A stretch of 64,000 bases of DNA, taken from Blautia argi (GTDB lineage: Bacteria > Bacillota > Clostridia > Lachnospirales > Lachnospiraceae). Below are positions 6,807 to 15,302 of this stretch, piece after piece (position 1 is the stretch's first letter; the number at the start of each line of letters is the position of its first letter). A program made the position numbers and the translations under genes. Below the pieces are notes generated by a model that worked only from the letters and a program-made list of their open reading frames with translations, was not told where the DNA came from and ran no database searches. The stretch is from NCBI RefSeq assembly GCF_003287895.1, contig NZ_CP030280.1, positions 2,486,501 to 2,550,500 of the forward strand, given 5' to 3'.

Positions 6807-8147
6807 CTATAAAGAAGTCACAAAAACTGCGGCAATCAGCACCGGCAGAACAAATTTAACCAGCACAGACCACACGCCTGCCAGTTTAAATTCTGCCTTT
6901 CCTTCATTAGTAATTTCCCGCACTGCATTTTTAGATTTCCATACCCAACCAATAAAGATGCAGGCAAGGATTCCGCCAATAGGCAGGGACACATTGGACA
7001 CCAGATAATCCGCCAAATCAAAGAAACTCTTTCCGGCAACCTTAATATCACTCCACATGCCAAAGCTCAAAGCACATGGAATTCCAAGGCAGGTAATCAA
7101 TCCTGCTGAAATCACAGCCGCCTTTGTCCTTGTCACATGGAAGGTATTGACTGCAAAGGATACCACAACCTCCAGATAGGCAATACTGGTAGAAACAGCT
7201 GCAAATAATACCAGCACAAAGAAAATCACGCCGAATATTTTACCTCCCGGCATTTCTCCAAATACAGTGGGAAGTGTCTGGAACATCAGACTCGGACCGC
7301 TCTCCGGGTCAAAGCCAAACGCAAATACTGCCGGTAAAATAGCGAAGCCCGCAATCATGGCAACCAGTGTATCAAAGAATGCAATGCTTCCCGCACTTTT
7401 TACAATTTTCTGGTCTTTTCCAAGATAAGCGCCATAGGTAATCGTTGCCCCTGTTCCAAGGGAAAGAGAAAAGAACACCTGTCCCAAAGCCGCCAGAAAT
7501 GCCCCTGGTGTCAACTTGGAAAAATCAGGCTTCAGGAAAAATTCAATACCCTTTTCCGCTCCCGGAAGTGTACAGGAACGCACCACAATTACCAGCATAC
7601 AAAGCACTAAAAGCGGCATCATAATTTTGCATGAACTTTCGATTCCCTTCTGAATACCTCTTACTACAATCAAGATGGTAATCACCATAAAAATCAGATA
7701 ATATACAATCTGGCTTCCTGCGTTGGTTGTAAAGGTCTGAAAAAATTCGCTTCCCTTATCTGACGCACCTGTCACAGAGGCAAAAATATAACGAATAACC
7801 CAACCGCCTAAAACTGCATAATAAGATAAACCGATAAAACTGGTAATCACAGCCAGAATTCCCACACCGCCCCACTTTTTATTCAGCGCCTTATAGCTTC
7901 CGAATGCATCTTTTCCTCCGGCGCGGCCTATAGTAATCTCTGCTATAATCATGGGAATTCCCACCAGGAAAATACAAATCAGGTACACCAGAACAAAAGC
8001 ACCGCCCCCGTTTTCTCCTACCAGCATAGGAAATCTCCAGAGATTCCCCATACCCACAGCAGAACCGGCTGCTGCCATAATAAATCCCAGACTGCCAGAC
8101 CATTTGGCTGTGTCCGTGTTTTTCTTGCTTTCTGTTTGTTGACTCAT
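6807..8147 (-). CDS. Sodium-dependent transporter, SNF (neurotransmitter:sodium symporter) family
   Basis: About 446 residues from the ATG at 8147 (RBS AGGAGGGG). It is an integral membrane protein with roughly 11-12 hydrophobic segments. The first segment has the LeuT-fold signature GFIMAAAGSAVGMGNLWRFP, which carries the unwound substrate and Na+ site. Later segments include GGGAFVLVYLICIFLVGIP and FSLSLGTGATITYGAYLG. Members import amino acids with sodium. The T-box leader upstream means expression responds to an uncharged tRNA, so an amino acid, plausibly aromatic, is the likely substrate. An upstream extension to 8213 would run into the T-box terminator and is rejected. Confidence 0.92.
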   Translation of the reverse strand: MSQQTESKKNTDTAKWSGSLGFIMAAAGSAVGMGNLWRFPMLVGENGGGAFVLVYLICIFLVGIPMIIAEITIGRAGGKDAFGSYKALNKKWGGVGILAVITSFIGLSYYAVLGGWVIRYIFASVTGASDKGSEFFQTFTTNAGSQIVYYLIFMVITILIVVRGIQKGIESSCKIMMPLLVLCMLVIVVRSCTLPGAEKGIEFFLKPDFSKLTPGAFLAALGQVFFSLSLGTGATITYGAYLGKDQKIVKSAGSIAFFDTLVAMIAGFAILPAVFAFGFDPESGPSLMFQTLPTVFGEMPGGKIFGVIFFVLVLFAAVSTSIAYLEVVVSFAVNTFHVTRTKAAVISAGLITCLGIPCALSFGMWSDIKVAGKSFFDLADYLVSNVSLPIGGILACIFIGWVWKSKNAVREITNEGKAEFKLAGVWSVLVKFVLPVLIAAVFVTSL

Positions 8148-8168
8148 ATGCCCCTCCTTTTGACAATG

Positions 8169-8490
8169 AAAAAAGACCTCCGCCCCTGTATTATACATAA
8201 GGACGAAGGTCATATACTTCGTGGTACCACCTTAATTCATTCCTGTCCTGCAGGAACCTCTGCGGATACGGGAAACTGCCTTTTTTCTCTTTCGGCTTAT
8301 ACTTTTACTTCCTTATATCCAGGCGCTGTAATGGGCGCTCCCATCGCAGCCTATGCAACTTATGCAGTCGGTGCGAAGCTCCAAGACCATCTTCCATTCT
8401 CTTCTCCGCACTTCTTCTCACCCACCGAAGCTCTCTTTGCCGTTTCCAAAAATGTACTCTTCTTTTCATTGCCGTTTCTTATTTTTTCTG
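8169..8490 (-). ncRNA. T-box riboswitch controlling the SNF transporter
   Basis: On the minus strand the leader shows AGAGAGCTTCGGTGGGTGAG (stem I start), then GGAGC-UUC-GCACCGA, then the T-box core AAGGTGGTACCACG (8233-8220). A terminator follows: GACCTTCGTCC paired with GGGGCGGAGGTC and TTTTTT (8211-8169). The T-box core pairs with the tRNA acceptor end when the tRNA is uncharged, forming the antiterminator. The specifier is uncertain. By position after GGAG it could be UUC (Phe, 8377-8375), which would suit an aromatic amino-acid transporter. Confidence 0.9.
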
Positions 8491-8496
8491 CTTTAC

Positions 8497-8525
8497 AGTA
8501 TAAAACCCTATTTCTCTCTTGTCAA
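8497..8525 (-). promoter_or_regulatory. Promoter of the T-box/SNF transporter transcript
   Basis: A perfect TTGACA (8525-8520), 17-nt spacer and TATACT (8502-8497) on the minus strand, just upstream of the T-box leader. Confidence 0.8.
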
Positions 8526-8686
8526 ACCTTTCTCTAAAGTTTTTCAAAACTTTACAAATCTTACAAAAAATGGTACTCTTTCTTAGTAAATTCCTCAAAA
8601 GTAGTTTTACCTTTTATACAAGAAAACTCTCTGATTTTTGTTGGAAATACCCACTAACCTGAATTACATTCAGAAAGGAGTCCCTT

Positions 8687-9181
8687 ATGAAAAAATTCAT
8701 CATCTACTTACTAAAACCTTTTTCCTTCCTGCCTGCAATTGCCATGATGTATCTCATTTTCAGCTTTTCTGCTCAGACAGGAACCGAATCCGGCAATTTA
8801 AGCCATGAAATCAGCTATCACCTTGTTTCTGTTGCTGACCGCGTTCTGGATAAAGGTCTGTCTGAAGAAGAGAAAAATGCCTATGCCGATAAAATCGAAT
8901 TTCCGGTACGCAAACTGGCACATATGACAGAATACTTCATTCTTGCCATTTGCATGTCTTTTCCCCTCTATGTATATGGCGTCCGGGGCTTCTGGCTGTT
9001 TCTTCTGGCAGGTCTTCTCTGTGTGGGATTTGCCTGTACAGATGAATTTCATCAATCTTTCGTAGCAGGAAGAGGGCCTTCCAAACGTGATGTAGCCATA
9101 GACAGCACAGGCGCTTTATTCGGCATTATTCTGGTACAGATTTTCTGCCACAGTTTTACACCTTCCAGACGAAGAAGATAA
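8687..9181 (+). CDS. VanZ-like family membrane protein
   Basis: A 164-residue protein with RBS AGAAAGGAG. Hydrophobic segments are near residues 10-27, 82-100 and 102-120, and there is a C-terminal segment ahead of a basic tail (SRRRR). VanZ family signatures are FSFSAQTGTESGNLS, FPVRKLAHMTEYFILA, ACTDEFHQSFVAGRGPSKRD and VAIDSTGALFG. The original VanZ gives low-level teicoplanin resistance, but most genomic members have no known role, so no resistance is claimed. It is a single gene between two terminators. Confidence 0.85.
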   Translation: MKKFIIYLLKPFSFLPAIAMMYLIFSFSAQTGTESGNLSHEISYHLVSVADRVLDKGLSEEEKNAYADKIEFPVRKLAHMTEYFILAICMSFPLYVYGVRGFWLFLLAGLLCVGFACTDEFHQSFVAGRGPSKRDVAIDSTGALFGIILVQIFCHSFTPSRRRR

Positions 9182-9213
9182 ACACTTACAGGATAACATT
9201 TTCCTGTAAAACA

Positions 9214-9266
9214 AAAACGGTTTTCCCAAAGGACTCCAATCCTTCCAGGAAAACCGTTTTCTTATT
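9214..9266. terminator. Bidirectional terminator between vanZ-like gene and birA
   Basis: AAAACGGTTTTCC (9214-9226) pairs perfectly with GGAAAACCGTTTT (9248-9260), with T tracts on both strands. Confidence 0.9.
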
Positions 9267-9268
9267 TT

Positions 9269-10231
9269 TTACCATAGTTCCAGAGATACATCGGTTGCTG
9301 ACAGGATTTCTTCCTGTCCCTGCTCATTTCGGATAACCAGTCTGCCGTCCTCTGAAATTCTCTCTGCCAGCACTATCCGGCTCTTAAAATCAGAGTGAAG
9401 TTTTATTTTTCTCCCCGGAATTATATTCCACGCTATATATTCTCCGGGAATTCCTTTTTTCTCCACTTCTTTCAAAAGACAGTTGACAATACAGGCAGCC
9501 AGACGGTTTCTATCCACCTGCTGACCCTTTTGCAGAATAGTTCCTGCCTTTTGTCGCAGTTCCCCGGGAAAGCCCTCTTCCGGTTCATAGAGATTCAGTC
9601 CGATTCCCACCACTGCAAATTCAATATCCCCTGTTTCAAAATCTGTAACTGCCTCTGTGAGAATTCCACACACTTTTTTACCCTGCAAATACAGATCATT
9701 CACCCATTTAATGTCCAATGAAACACCACAGGATTCCCTTACAGCTTTGCACACAGCAACAGCTGCTGCCGCTGTCATTTCCAGACTCTCCTGAACTGTT
9801 TTTCCCGGATACAACAGAACACTGAGATACAAGCCACTTCCTTTGGGCGAATAAAAGCTGCGCCCCTTTCTCCCTCTGCCCTCTATCTGGCTGTTTGCAG
9901 CCACAAAGGAACCATGGGGCAGCCGGCTCTCCAGGGCTTTCTGTTTCATCACCTGACTGGTGGACGAAATCTCCTGAAAAACCTGTATCTCCACCTCCGG
10001 ATTTTCCAGAAAACACCGGACAGCTTCCCCAGACAAAATATCATTTTCCTGACAAAGAGCATACCCCTTATTTGTCACAGCCTGAATCTGATACCCCTCC
10101 TGCCTGAGGCTTTTCATGGCCTTCCACACTGCTGTCCTGGATATGTCAAGCTGCTGTGCCAGCTCTTCCCCTGACAGATAACTGCCCTTTTGTTTTTCCA
10201 GAAGCTCCAGAAGCTTTGATTTTGTTGACAT
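9269..10231 (-). CDS. birA: Biotin ligase / biotin operon repressor
   Basis: About 320 residues from the ATG at 10231, where AAAGGAAAAGGAA precedes MSTKSKLLELLEKQ. The N-terminal winged helix is visible (LSGEELAQQLDISRTAVWKA), so this is the bifunctional class that also represses biotin genes. The catalytic domain has the biotinyl-AMP loop EGRGRKGR near residue 120, KWVNDLYLQGKKVCGIL near 175 and a short SH3-like C-terminal domain. It attaches biotin to carboxylase carrier proteins. It sits 17 bp downstream of the ABC permease gene and may be read with it. Confidence 0.93.
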   Translation of the reverse strand: MSTKSKLLELLEKQKGSYLSGEELAQQLDISRTAVWKAMKSLRQEGYQIQAVTNKGYALCQENDILSGEAVRCFLENPEVEIQVFQEISSTSQVMKQKALESRLPHGSFVAANSQIEGRGRKGRSFYSPKGSGLYLSVLLYPGKTVQESLEMTAAAAVAVCKAVRESCGVSLDIKWVNDLYLQGKKVCGILTEAVTDFETGDIEFAVVGIGLNLYEPEEGFPGELRQKAGTILQKGQQVDRNRLAACIVNCLLKEVEKKGIPGEYIAWNIIPGRKIKLHSDFKSRIVLAERISEDGRLVIRNEQGQEEILSATDVSLELW

Positions 10232-10247
10232 TTCCTTTTCCTTTCTG

Positions 10248-11195
10248 TTACCGCTCTTCACGGAAATAATTCACACCGCAGGATTTCGGCTGAGAATTTT
10301 CTTTTGAAGAACGAATAGATGTCATAATCAATACTACAATGGTCATTAAAAACGGTATCATATCAAAAATAGAGCTTGGAATTACCTGAGGTACATAGTA
10401 TTTCAATACGCTGAAACCACCGAATACCAGGGCAGCCAAAATGGCTCTGTTTGGATTCCAGGTTGCAAAAATAACCAATGCCACTGCAATCCAGCCAAGA
10501 CCATTGACACAGCTTGTTACCCATACACCGTTGCAGATAATCATAGAACAATATGCACCGCCAATACCGCAAAGGCCGCCGCCCAACATCAGATTTAAGT
10601 ATTTCAGCTTTGTCACAGGGATCCCCGCTGCATCTGCTGCTGCCGGATTCTCTCCTACAGCCCGAACATTCAGACCGGTCTTTGTTCTATGAAGATAAAT
10701 CGCGCATAAGATTGCTGCTGCAATGCCCAGATATACAAAAATATTGTAGTTAAACAACAGTTTTCCAATCACCGGAATGTCTGTAAGGAAAGGAAGCTTC
10801 ACCTTTCCCAGACTGTCCAGAATCCCTTCCGGCAGTTTCAGAGAAGTATTTCCGCTTTTCTCCCGGACAAAATCTCCCACAAAGTTACTAAATCCAATAC
10901 CAAAAATAGTCAGAGTCAGACCCGTAACATTCTGGTCTGCCATAAAAGTAACAGTTAACACTGCGTAGATTAAAGCGCCCAGCATACCTGTGACAAATGC
11001 TGCTGCAAGAGCCAGAACCAGATTGTCTGTCCAGTATCCCACGACAAAGCCGCCCACTGCACCAATGGACATCATACCTTCTACACCCAGGTTCAGATGT
11101 CCTGCTTTTTCGTTGATAATTTCTCCCAAAATCCCGAAAAGCAGTGGCGTTCCGGCAAGAACCGCTGCTACAAAAAAGTTTACAAAAAAATCCAT
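10248..11195 (-). CDS. ABC transporter permease (BMP/nucleoside-type importer, second permease)
   Basis: A 315-residue membrane protein of the branched-chain/BPD_transp_2 permease family. It has about eight hydrophobic segments and family signatures FGILGEIINEKAGHLNLGVEGMM near residue 20 and GLNVRAVGENPAAADAAGIP near 175. The latter is the cytoplasmic loop that contacts the ATPase. Its start overlaps the stop of the previous permease as TAATG, indicating coupled translation. With the lipoprotein at 15188 and the ATPase at 13800 it forms a nucleoside or purine-type importer. The exact ligand is inferred only. Confidence 0.9.
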   Translation of the reverse strand: MDFFVNFFVAAVLAGTPLLFGILGEIINEKAGHLNLGVEGMMSIGAVGGFVVGYWTDNLVLALAAAFVTGMLGALIYAVLTVTFMADQNVTGLTLTIFGIGFSNFVGDFVREKSGNTSLKLPEGILDSLGKVKLPFLTDIPVIGKLLFNYNIFVYLGIAAAILCAIYLHRTKTGLNVRAVGENPAAADAAGIPVTKLKYLNLMLGGGLCGIGGAYCSMIICNGVWVTSCVNGLGWIAVALVIFATWNPNRAILAALVFGGFSVLKYYVPQVIPSSIFDMIPFLMTIVVLIMTSIRSSKENSQPKSCGVNYFREER

Positions 11196-12280
11196 TATGC
11201 CTGTCCTCCTTTCCTGCGTGTCACAAATTTATACCGTACAAAGAATTCACAGCCCAGTACAAAGAAAAGGATAACACCCTGAAGTACATCTGCGGAATAG
11301 GCAGACAGGCCGTGCGCAGACTGCATAACTGTACTTCCCTTTTCCAAAACTGCAAAAAGGAAGGATACCACCAGAATTCCCACTGGATTTAACTGTGCAA
11401 GCCATGCCACAATAATGGCAGTAAAGCCCACTCCTCCTGCCACAGAGGTTGTCAGTGTCAGGTCTGAACCGCTGGCCTGCACCATACCTGCAATACCGCA
11501 AATACCGCCGGAAAACGCCATGGTACGAAGCACAATTTTCTTATAATTCATACCTGCATAATTAGCAGTAGCACGGCTTTCTCCTACTACGCCGATTTCA
11601 TATCCCTGCTTTGTAAATTTCAGATAAACATAAACAATGACAACCAGCACCAGACCAATAAGCCAGCCTGCATGCACACCGAAAATTTTGTCAAGCTGGG
11701 CGCTTTCCCCAAATCTGGCAATCTTCGGGAAGCCGGAAGAATTGGGATCCTTCCACGGACCGTCGCGCAAAAAGGAAATCAAATACAGCGCCACATAGTT
11801 TAACATCAAAGTAAACAGTGTTTCGTTTGTATCAAATTTTGCCTTGAAAAATGCAGGAATCAGCCCCCACAGGGCGCCGCCCAACATACCTGCCAAAAAC
11901 ATACAGATCATCAACAACCAGTGTGGGAAATCCCAGCAAAACAGCGCAAAATATGTTGCGAAGATAGCTCCCATGATAATCTGTCCTTCTGCCCCAATGT
12001 TCCAGAAACGCATCTTAAACGCCAGAGTAATACCCAAAGCCGGTATCAGAAGAGGCACCATAAGCTTAATAGTTGCCTGAAATGCCATGGTACTTCTAAA
12101 TGCACCGGATATAATTGTTCCATATACAGAAAACGGATTATATCCGATAAAAAGGATAAACAATCCTCCTGCCAAAATGGCAAATAACACAGATAGAAGG
12201 CGCAGACGGATAATCTGTCCATGAGGTCTTTCGCTTCTCTTTTCAATACGAATCAGAGGTTCTTTCTTCTTAGTTTCCAT
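11195..12280 (-). CDS. ABC transporter permease (BMP/nucleoside-type importer, first permease)
   Basis: A 361-residue membrane protein of the same family as the next gene but longer at the N-terminus (basic KKKEPLIRIEKRSERPHGQ before the first membrane segment). Signatures are FWNIGAEGQIIMGAIFAT near residue 90 and GYEIGVVGESRATANYAGMN near 230, the coupling-loop region. The start overlaps the ATPase stop as TAATG, and its stop overlaps the next start in the same way. Confidence 0.9.
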   Translation of the reverse strand: METKKKEPLIRIEKRSERPHGQIIRLRLLSVLFAILAGGLFILFIGYNPFSVYGTIISGAFRSTMAFQATIKLMVPLLIPALGITLAFKMRFWNIGAEGQIIMGAIFATYFALFCWDFPHWLLMICMFLAGMLGGALWGLIPAFFKAKFDTNETLFTLMLNYVALYLISFLRDGPWKDPNSSGFPKIARFGESAQLDKIFGVHAGWLIGLVLVVIVYVYLKFTKQGYEIGVVGESRATANYAGMNYKKIVLRTMAFSGGICGIAGMVQASGSDLTLTTSVAGGVGFTAIIVAWLAQLNPVGILVVSFLFAVLEKGSTVMQSAHGLSAYSADVLQGVILFFVLGCEFFVRYKFVTRRKGGQA

Positions 12281-13800
12281 TAGCCCTCTTCCCTCCTCTT
12301 ACCAGTCATCATCAATCCCAACTCCTCTTTTGTAGTGGTTTTTGCATCTACCACCCCTGTAGACTCTCCATGACACATCACCATGATTCTGTCTGAAATC
12401 TGCAGAAGCACGTCCAAATCCTCTCCGATAAAGAGAACTGCAACTCCTTTTTTCTTCTGCTCATTGAGCAAATCGTAAATTGTATAAGAAGAATTGATGT
12501 CTAGTCCGCGGACAGGATAAGCGGTTACCAGAACAGAGGGATTGGATTCAATTTCTCTTCCCAGAAGCACCTTCTGCACATTTCCTCCTGACATAAGACG
12601 CACTGGCGTGTCAACACTGGGTGTTACCACCTTTAGCTTTTTCACCAGATCCTCTGCCATTTTTCTGGCTGGCTTTCTGTCTATAAAAATACCCTTATTC
12701 TTATCATAGGTTTTCAAAAGAATATTATCCACCATACCCATGGAAGCCACAAGCCCCATACCCAGACGATCCTCTGGTACAAAGCCCAGACTGATGCCCA
12801 GATTGGCAATTTCTCTCGGTGTTTTTCCTACCACATTTTCTTTATTATGAAGAATTGCACCCTTATCCACCGGAATTAACCCTGCAATACTTTCACACAA
12901 TTCCTTCTGTCCGCTTCCGGCAACTCCGGCAACTCCCAGGATTTCTCCAGCCTTGATTTCCACACTCAAATCCTTGACTGCCATGGTTCCGTCCGGGGAC
13001 TTTACGGAAAGATCCACAATTTTCAGCCTGGTAAATACATTTTCACATTCCGGACGCTGAATTTCCAGAGTAACCGGACGGCCTACCATAAGCTCTGTCA
13101 ACTGCTTTTCATTAGTTTCACAGGTATTGACTGTGTCAATACTCTGTCCTTTTCGCAAAATCGTTACCCTATCGCTGATTTCCATAACCTCGTTCAACTT
13201 ATGGGTAATAATAATAATAGCACTGCCCTGCTCTCTCATTTTTCTGAGAATTGCAAAAAGTTTTTTTGTTTCCTGTGGGGTAAGCACTGCGGTAGGTTCA
13301 TCTAAAATCAAAATATCTGCATTGCGATATAACACTTTCAGAATTTCTACGGTCTGCTTTTCACTGACAGACATATTATAAATTTTCTTTTCAGGCTCAA
13401 CCTCCAGCCCGTATTTTTCTGTCAGCTTTAAAATACGTTCTTTTAATTCTTTTGGCTTTACTCGTTTTCCTTCCATTCCCATAGCTACATTATCCATGGC
13501 AGAAAATACATCTACCAGCTTAAAATGCTGATGAATCATGCCGATTCCCAGCTTTCCTGCGTCCATGGGGGAATTAATGGTTACTTCTTTCCCATTCACC
13601 TTAATAATGCCTTCGTCAGGGTGATAAATTCCTGAAATCATATTCATCAGCGTTGTTTTACCGGATCCATTTTCTCCCAGAAGCGCCAGGATTTCTCCTC
13701 TGCGGACTTCCAGATTAATATGGTCATTGGCAACTACACTTCCGAAGGTTTTGGTAATTCCCTGAAGCTCAATGGCATTCTCCTTCTTCTCCAAAGCCAA
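12280..13800 (-). CDS. ABC transporter ATP-binding protein with two nucleotide-binding domains
   Basis: 506 residues, starting at a TTG (13800) that has GAGAGGTGA six bases ahead; no ATG lies nearby. Domain 1 has Walker A LLGENGSGKTTLMN near 42, signature MSVSEKQTVEILK near 145 and Walker B ADILILDEPTAVLTP. Domain 2 has a degenerate Walker A (GVAGVAGSGQKELCE), LMSGGNVQKVLLGREI, and SVLVTAYPVRGLD where the usual DEPTRGLD acid residues are lost. This asymmetry is normal in the RbsA/YufO-type fusion ATPases that drive sugar and nucleoside importers. It is in an operon with both permeases. Confidence 0.93.
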   Translation of the reverse strand: MALEKKENAIELQGITKTFGSVVANDHINLEVRRGEILALLGENGSGKTTLMNMISGIYHPDEGIIKVNGKEVTINSPMDAGKLGIGMIHQHFKLVDVFSAMDNVAMGMEGKRVKPKELKERILKLTEKYGLEVEPEKKIYNMSVSEKQTVEILKVLYRNADILILDEPTAVLTPQETKKLFAILRKMREQGSAIIIITHKLNEVMEISDRVTILRKGQSIDTVNTCETNEKQLTELMVGRPVTLEIQRPECENVFTRLKIVDLSVKSPDGTMAVKDLSVEIKAGEILGVAGVAGSGQKELCESIAGLIPVDKGAILHNKENVVGKTPREIANLGISLGFVPEDRLGMGLVASMGMVDNILLKTYDKNKGIFIDRKPARKMAEDLVKKLKVVTPSVDTPVRLMSGGNVQKVLLGREIESNPSVLVTAYPVRGLDINSSYTIYDLLNEQKKKGVAVLFIGEDLDVLLQISDRIMVMCHGESTGVVDAKTTTKEELGLMMTGKRREEG

Positions 13801-13872
13801 CTCGTGTCACCTCTCATTTCTTTTGTTTCTGCTGTTTTACAGCATACAGATTTATTGTATCATAAGAAAGAA

Positions 13873-13957
13873 CTGCCGCACAAGAACTTTTCTGCAAAAT
13901 CAAAACTGCGGCAGCGGGCATCTGTGGAAATCTCTCCACCTGCGCCTGCTGCCGCAG
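13873..13957 (-). terminator. Hairpin terminator/attenuator between the lipoprotein and ATPase genes
   Basis: CTGCGGCAG (13906-13914) pairs with CTGCCGCAG (13949-13957) and is followed on the minus strand by TTTTGATTTT. A third copy, CTGCCGCA (13873-13880), can instead pair with 13907-13914. Mutually exclusive stems are therefore possible. The site would reduce read-through from the abundant binding protein into the transporter genes. Confidence 0.7.
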
Positions 13958-13994
13958 CCTTATTTTTTCTTCTGATTCAACTTATCTGAAATAT

Positions 13995-15188
13995 CTATTT
14001 TACCACGATATTCTTATAATACCAGTTAATACCGCCTGTAATGGTTGCATCATCTAAAGTCTTTCCGTCTTCTCCTATGGTCTTTCCGTCATTTGTTTCC
14101 AGAACACCGTCAAATACATTGAAGCCGTCTTCTACAATTTTCTTTCTTGCCTCATCTACCTTTTCCTGTGTTCCCGGTGCAACCAGATCTTCATTTAAAG
14201 GAGTAATGTCCACCAGGCCATCGTCCATACCGCCGAAGTAGTTTTCAGCAGTCCAGGTTCCGTCAATTACCTGCTGTACAGCCTGTGTATAATATACACC
14301 CCAGTTCCATACAACAGATGTCAAAGTAGCTTTTGGTGCATCTTTTTCCATATCAGAGTTGTATCCAACGCCCCAGACACCTGCGGATTCTGCTTCTGTC
14401 TGTGGGTTCGGAGTATCGCAGTGCTGACCGATAACATCACAACCCTCTGCAATCAGAGCTTTTGCTGCATTGGTCTCCTCTGTAGGAGAAAGCCAGCTAT
14501 TTGTAACCTTTACATATACTTCTGCATCAGGGTTTACCTCTGCAACACCAATGGCAAATGCATCAGCGCCGCCGGTTACCTCTGAGTTTTCAGAGCCCAT
14601 AGCTGCTACATAACCGATTTTGTTGCTCTCTGTCTTCATACCTGCCACAATACCGGATAAGTATCTTGCCTGATAAATTCTTCCGAAATAATTGTTGAAG
14701 TTTGTATCGTTTGATTTATAGCCTGTACCATGTGAAAAAATAACTTCCGGATACTCCTCAGCAAGCGCTTCACAGGTATCCATATAGTTGAAGCTTGTTG
14801 CAAAGATAATCTGGCAGCCCTCTTCAATACACTCTCTCATTGCCTGCTCTGTCATAGTAGGATCTTCATCGGGAATGTTGTTTTTTCTGATAATCTGGCT
14901 GTCATCAAGACCCAGTTCCTTCTGCATTTCTACAATCCCCTGGTCATGGGCATAGCTATATCCGGAACCATCTGCAGGGTCACCAATATGGATAACGCCT
15001 ACTTTTAAGTCTTCCTTTGCTACCGGTGCAAAGCTGCTTTTACCAGCTTCTTTGTCCTCTCCTGCCTCTGCGTTTCCCTCTGTTTTAGAATTTTCTTTTT
15101 CCTCCACAGCCTGCTGCTGTCCGCAACCTGTCATCAATGTTCCGACCATGGCAATAGAAAGTAACACACCTAAGATTTTCTTCTTCAT
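13995..15188 (-). CDS. BMP family ABC transporter substrate-binding lipoprotein
   Basis: 397 residues with a lipoprotein signal peptide: KKK, a hydrophobic stretch, and the lipobox LMTGC (Cys22), followed by a charged linker rich in Glu, Lys and Gly. The mature part is a PnrA/Med-type periplasmic-binding fold (KVGVIHIGDPADGSGYSYAH, FATSFNYMDTCEALAEEYPE, VAAMGSENSEVTGGADAFAI, EGCDVIGQHCDT). This family binds nucleosides or purines. It precedes the ATPase and permeases, separated by a hairpin. Confidence 0.92.
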   Translation of the reverse strand: MKKKILGVLLSIAMVGTLMTGCGQQQAVEEKENSKTEGNAEAGEDKEAGKSSFAPVAKEDLKVGVIHIGDPADGSGYSYAHDQGIVEMQKELGLDDSQIIRKNNIPDEDPTMTEQAMRECIEEGCQIIFATSFNYMDTCEALAEEYPEVIFSHGTGYKSNDTNFNNYFGRIYQARYLSGIVAGMKTESNKIGYVAAMGSENSEVTGGADAFAIGVAEVNPDAEVYVKVTNSWLSPTEETNAAKALIAEGCDVIGQHCDTPNPQTEAESAGVWGVGYNSDMEKDAPKATLTSVVWNWGVYYTQAVQQVIDGTWTAENYFGGMDDGLVDITPLNEDLVAPGTQEKVDEARKKIVEDGFNVFDGVLETNDGKTIGEDGKTLDDATITGGINWYYKNIVVK

Positions 15189-15302
15189 GATTTTCCTCCT
15201 AAAGTTTTAAATGTTATCATAGATTTTACAAATTTCTCCATGAAACTACATCATAGCACCATATATCTGTTTTTTCAACTGCCTTTTGGTTTTTTATATC
15301 AT

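Noticed and set aside
8687..9181. Glycopeptide resistance from the VanZ-like gene
   Set aside because: No vanHAX or VanRS genes are nearby; VanZ-family proteins are widespread and mostly unrelated to resistance.
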